From Nostocoides sp039812405 (GTDB taxonomy: Bacteria > Actinomycetota > Actinomycetes > Actinomycetales > Dermatophilaceae): a DNA stretch of 13,374 bases. The first letter of the stretch is position 1, and each line of letters begins with the position of its first letter. A model generated the notes under the pieces. That model searched no databases. It saw only the letters and a program-made list of their open reading frames with translations, and was not told where the DNA came from. The position numbers were made by a program, and so were the translations under genes. The stretch spans positions 1 through 13,374 of the forward strand of contig JBDIAL010000089.1 of assembly GCA_039812405.1 (NCBI GenBank). The letters run 5' to 3'. Of this stretch, positions 13,257 to 13,374 are shown piece by piece.

Positions 13257-13374
13257 TGGGTCGCGGGGGGTCTGGCGTGGTCCGCCCCAGCCGCCGTGTG
13301 GTCCGCTGGGGCTCTGGCAAGGTCCGCCTCGGCCGCCCCGTGGTCCGCTGGGGCTCTGGCAAGGTCCGCCTCGG
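13257..13374 (-). repeat. 42-bp tandem repeat (at least 2.8 units) at the right edge
   Basis: Units are 13257-13298 (diverged, 32 of 42 matches), 13299-13340 and 13341-13374 (cut by the edge, identical to its neighbour over all 34 visible bases). The period is 14 codons. In the phosphopantetheinyl transferase frame there is no stop and the unit reads EADLARAPADHGAA. The codons in that frame include the rare AGA, CCA and CTT, so it may equally be non-coding or coded in another frame. The array continues outside the window. Confidence 0.75.

Noticed and set aside
12490..13362. Alternative minus-strand frame starting TTG at 13362
   Set aside because: It overlaps the phosphopantetheinyl transferase in another frame, is Arg/Ser/Pro-rich, and has no domain, although its codons in the 42-bp repeat are more GC3-biased.

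Overview
The window looks like chromosomal DNA from a high-GC actinobacterium. GC is about 73-74% by eye, codons end almost always in G or C, and many genes appear to have leaderless starts: an actinobacterial TANNNT -10 box lies exactly 6 nt before the ATG or GTG. The gene content (DUF3039 plus a DEAD/DEAH helicase, YqgE/AlgH, a DUF2510-RDD membrane protein, a Sfp-type phosphopantetheinyl transferase) fits Actinomycetota. I lean towards an Intrasporangiaceae/Dermatophilaceae-like Micrococcales member, but that is inference. I see no rRNA, tRNA, CRISPR array, insertion sequence or prophage.

Layout, left to right. Positions 1-780 (-) hold a spermidine-synthase-like protein running off the left edge. 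It is divergent from a YqgE/AlgH protein (863-1438 +), with a 24-bp palindrome between them. A small DUF3039 protein (1469-1786 +) and a superfamily 2 helicase (1870-3669 +) follow. The helicase converges on, and overlaps by 50 nt, a 597-residue cobalamin-dependent isomerase-like protein (3620-5413 -). Divergent from that is a RibD/dihydrofolate-reductase-like protein (5580-6227 +). Next is a 980-residue FAD / 4Fe-4S / CCG-domain 2-hydroxyacid dehydrogenase (6293-9235 +). A 186-nt intergenic stretch then carries two tandem copies of a 64-bp hairpin-forming repeat, and a third, inverted copy sits between the isomerase-like and RibD-like genes. After that come a DUF1801 protein (9422-9775 -), a DUF2510-RDD membrane protein (9847-10755 +), a conserved protein of unknown function (10730-11617 -, overlapping the RDD gene by 26 nt), a PhnB-like VOC protein (11801-12226 -) and a Sfp-type phosphopantetheinyl transferase (from 13228 or beyond the right edge, down to 12389, -).

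Most genes are single transcription units or pairs, and I see no clear multi-gene pathway. The best working hypothesis of co-operation is the DUF3039-helicase pair. The isomerase-like protein and the giant dehydrogenase are stand-alone metabolic enzymes of unknown substrate.

The most unusual signals lie below the gene level. They are a frame-independent excess of the word GTATGCC/GGCATAC, the dispersed hairpin repeat, the recurring TAGCCT-N6-start arrangement, and two tandem repeats (18 bp and 42 bp) inside or next to the phosphopantetheinyl transferase gene.
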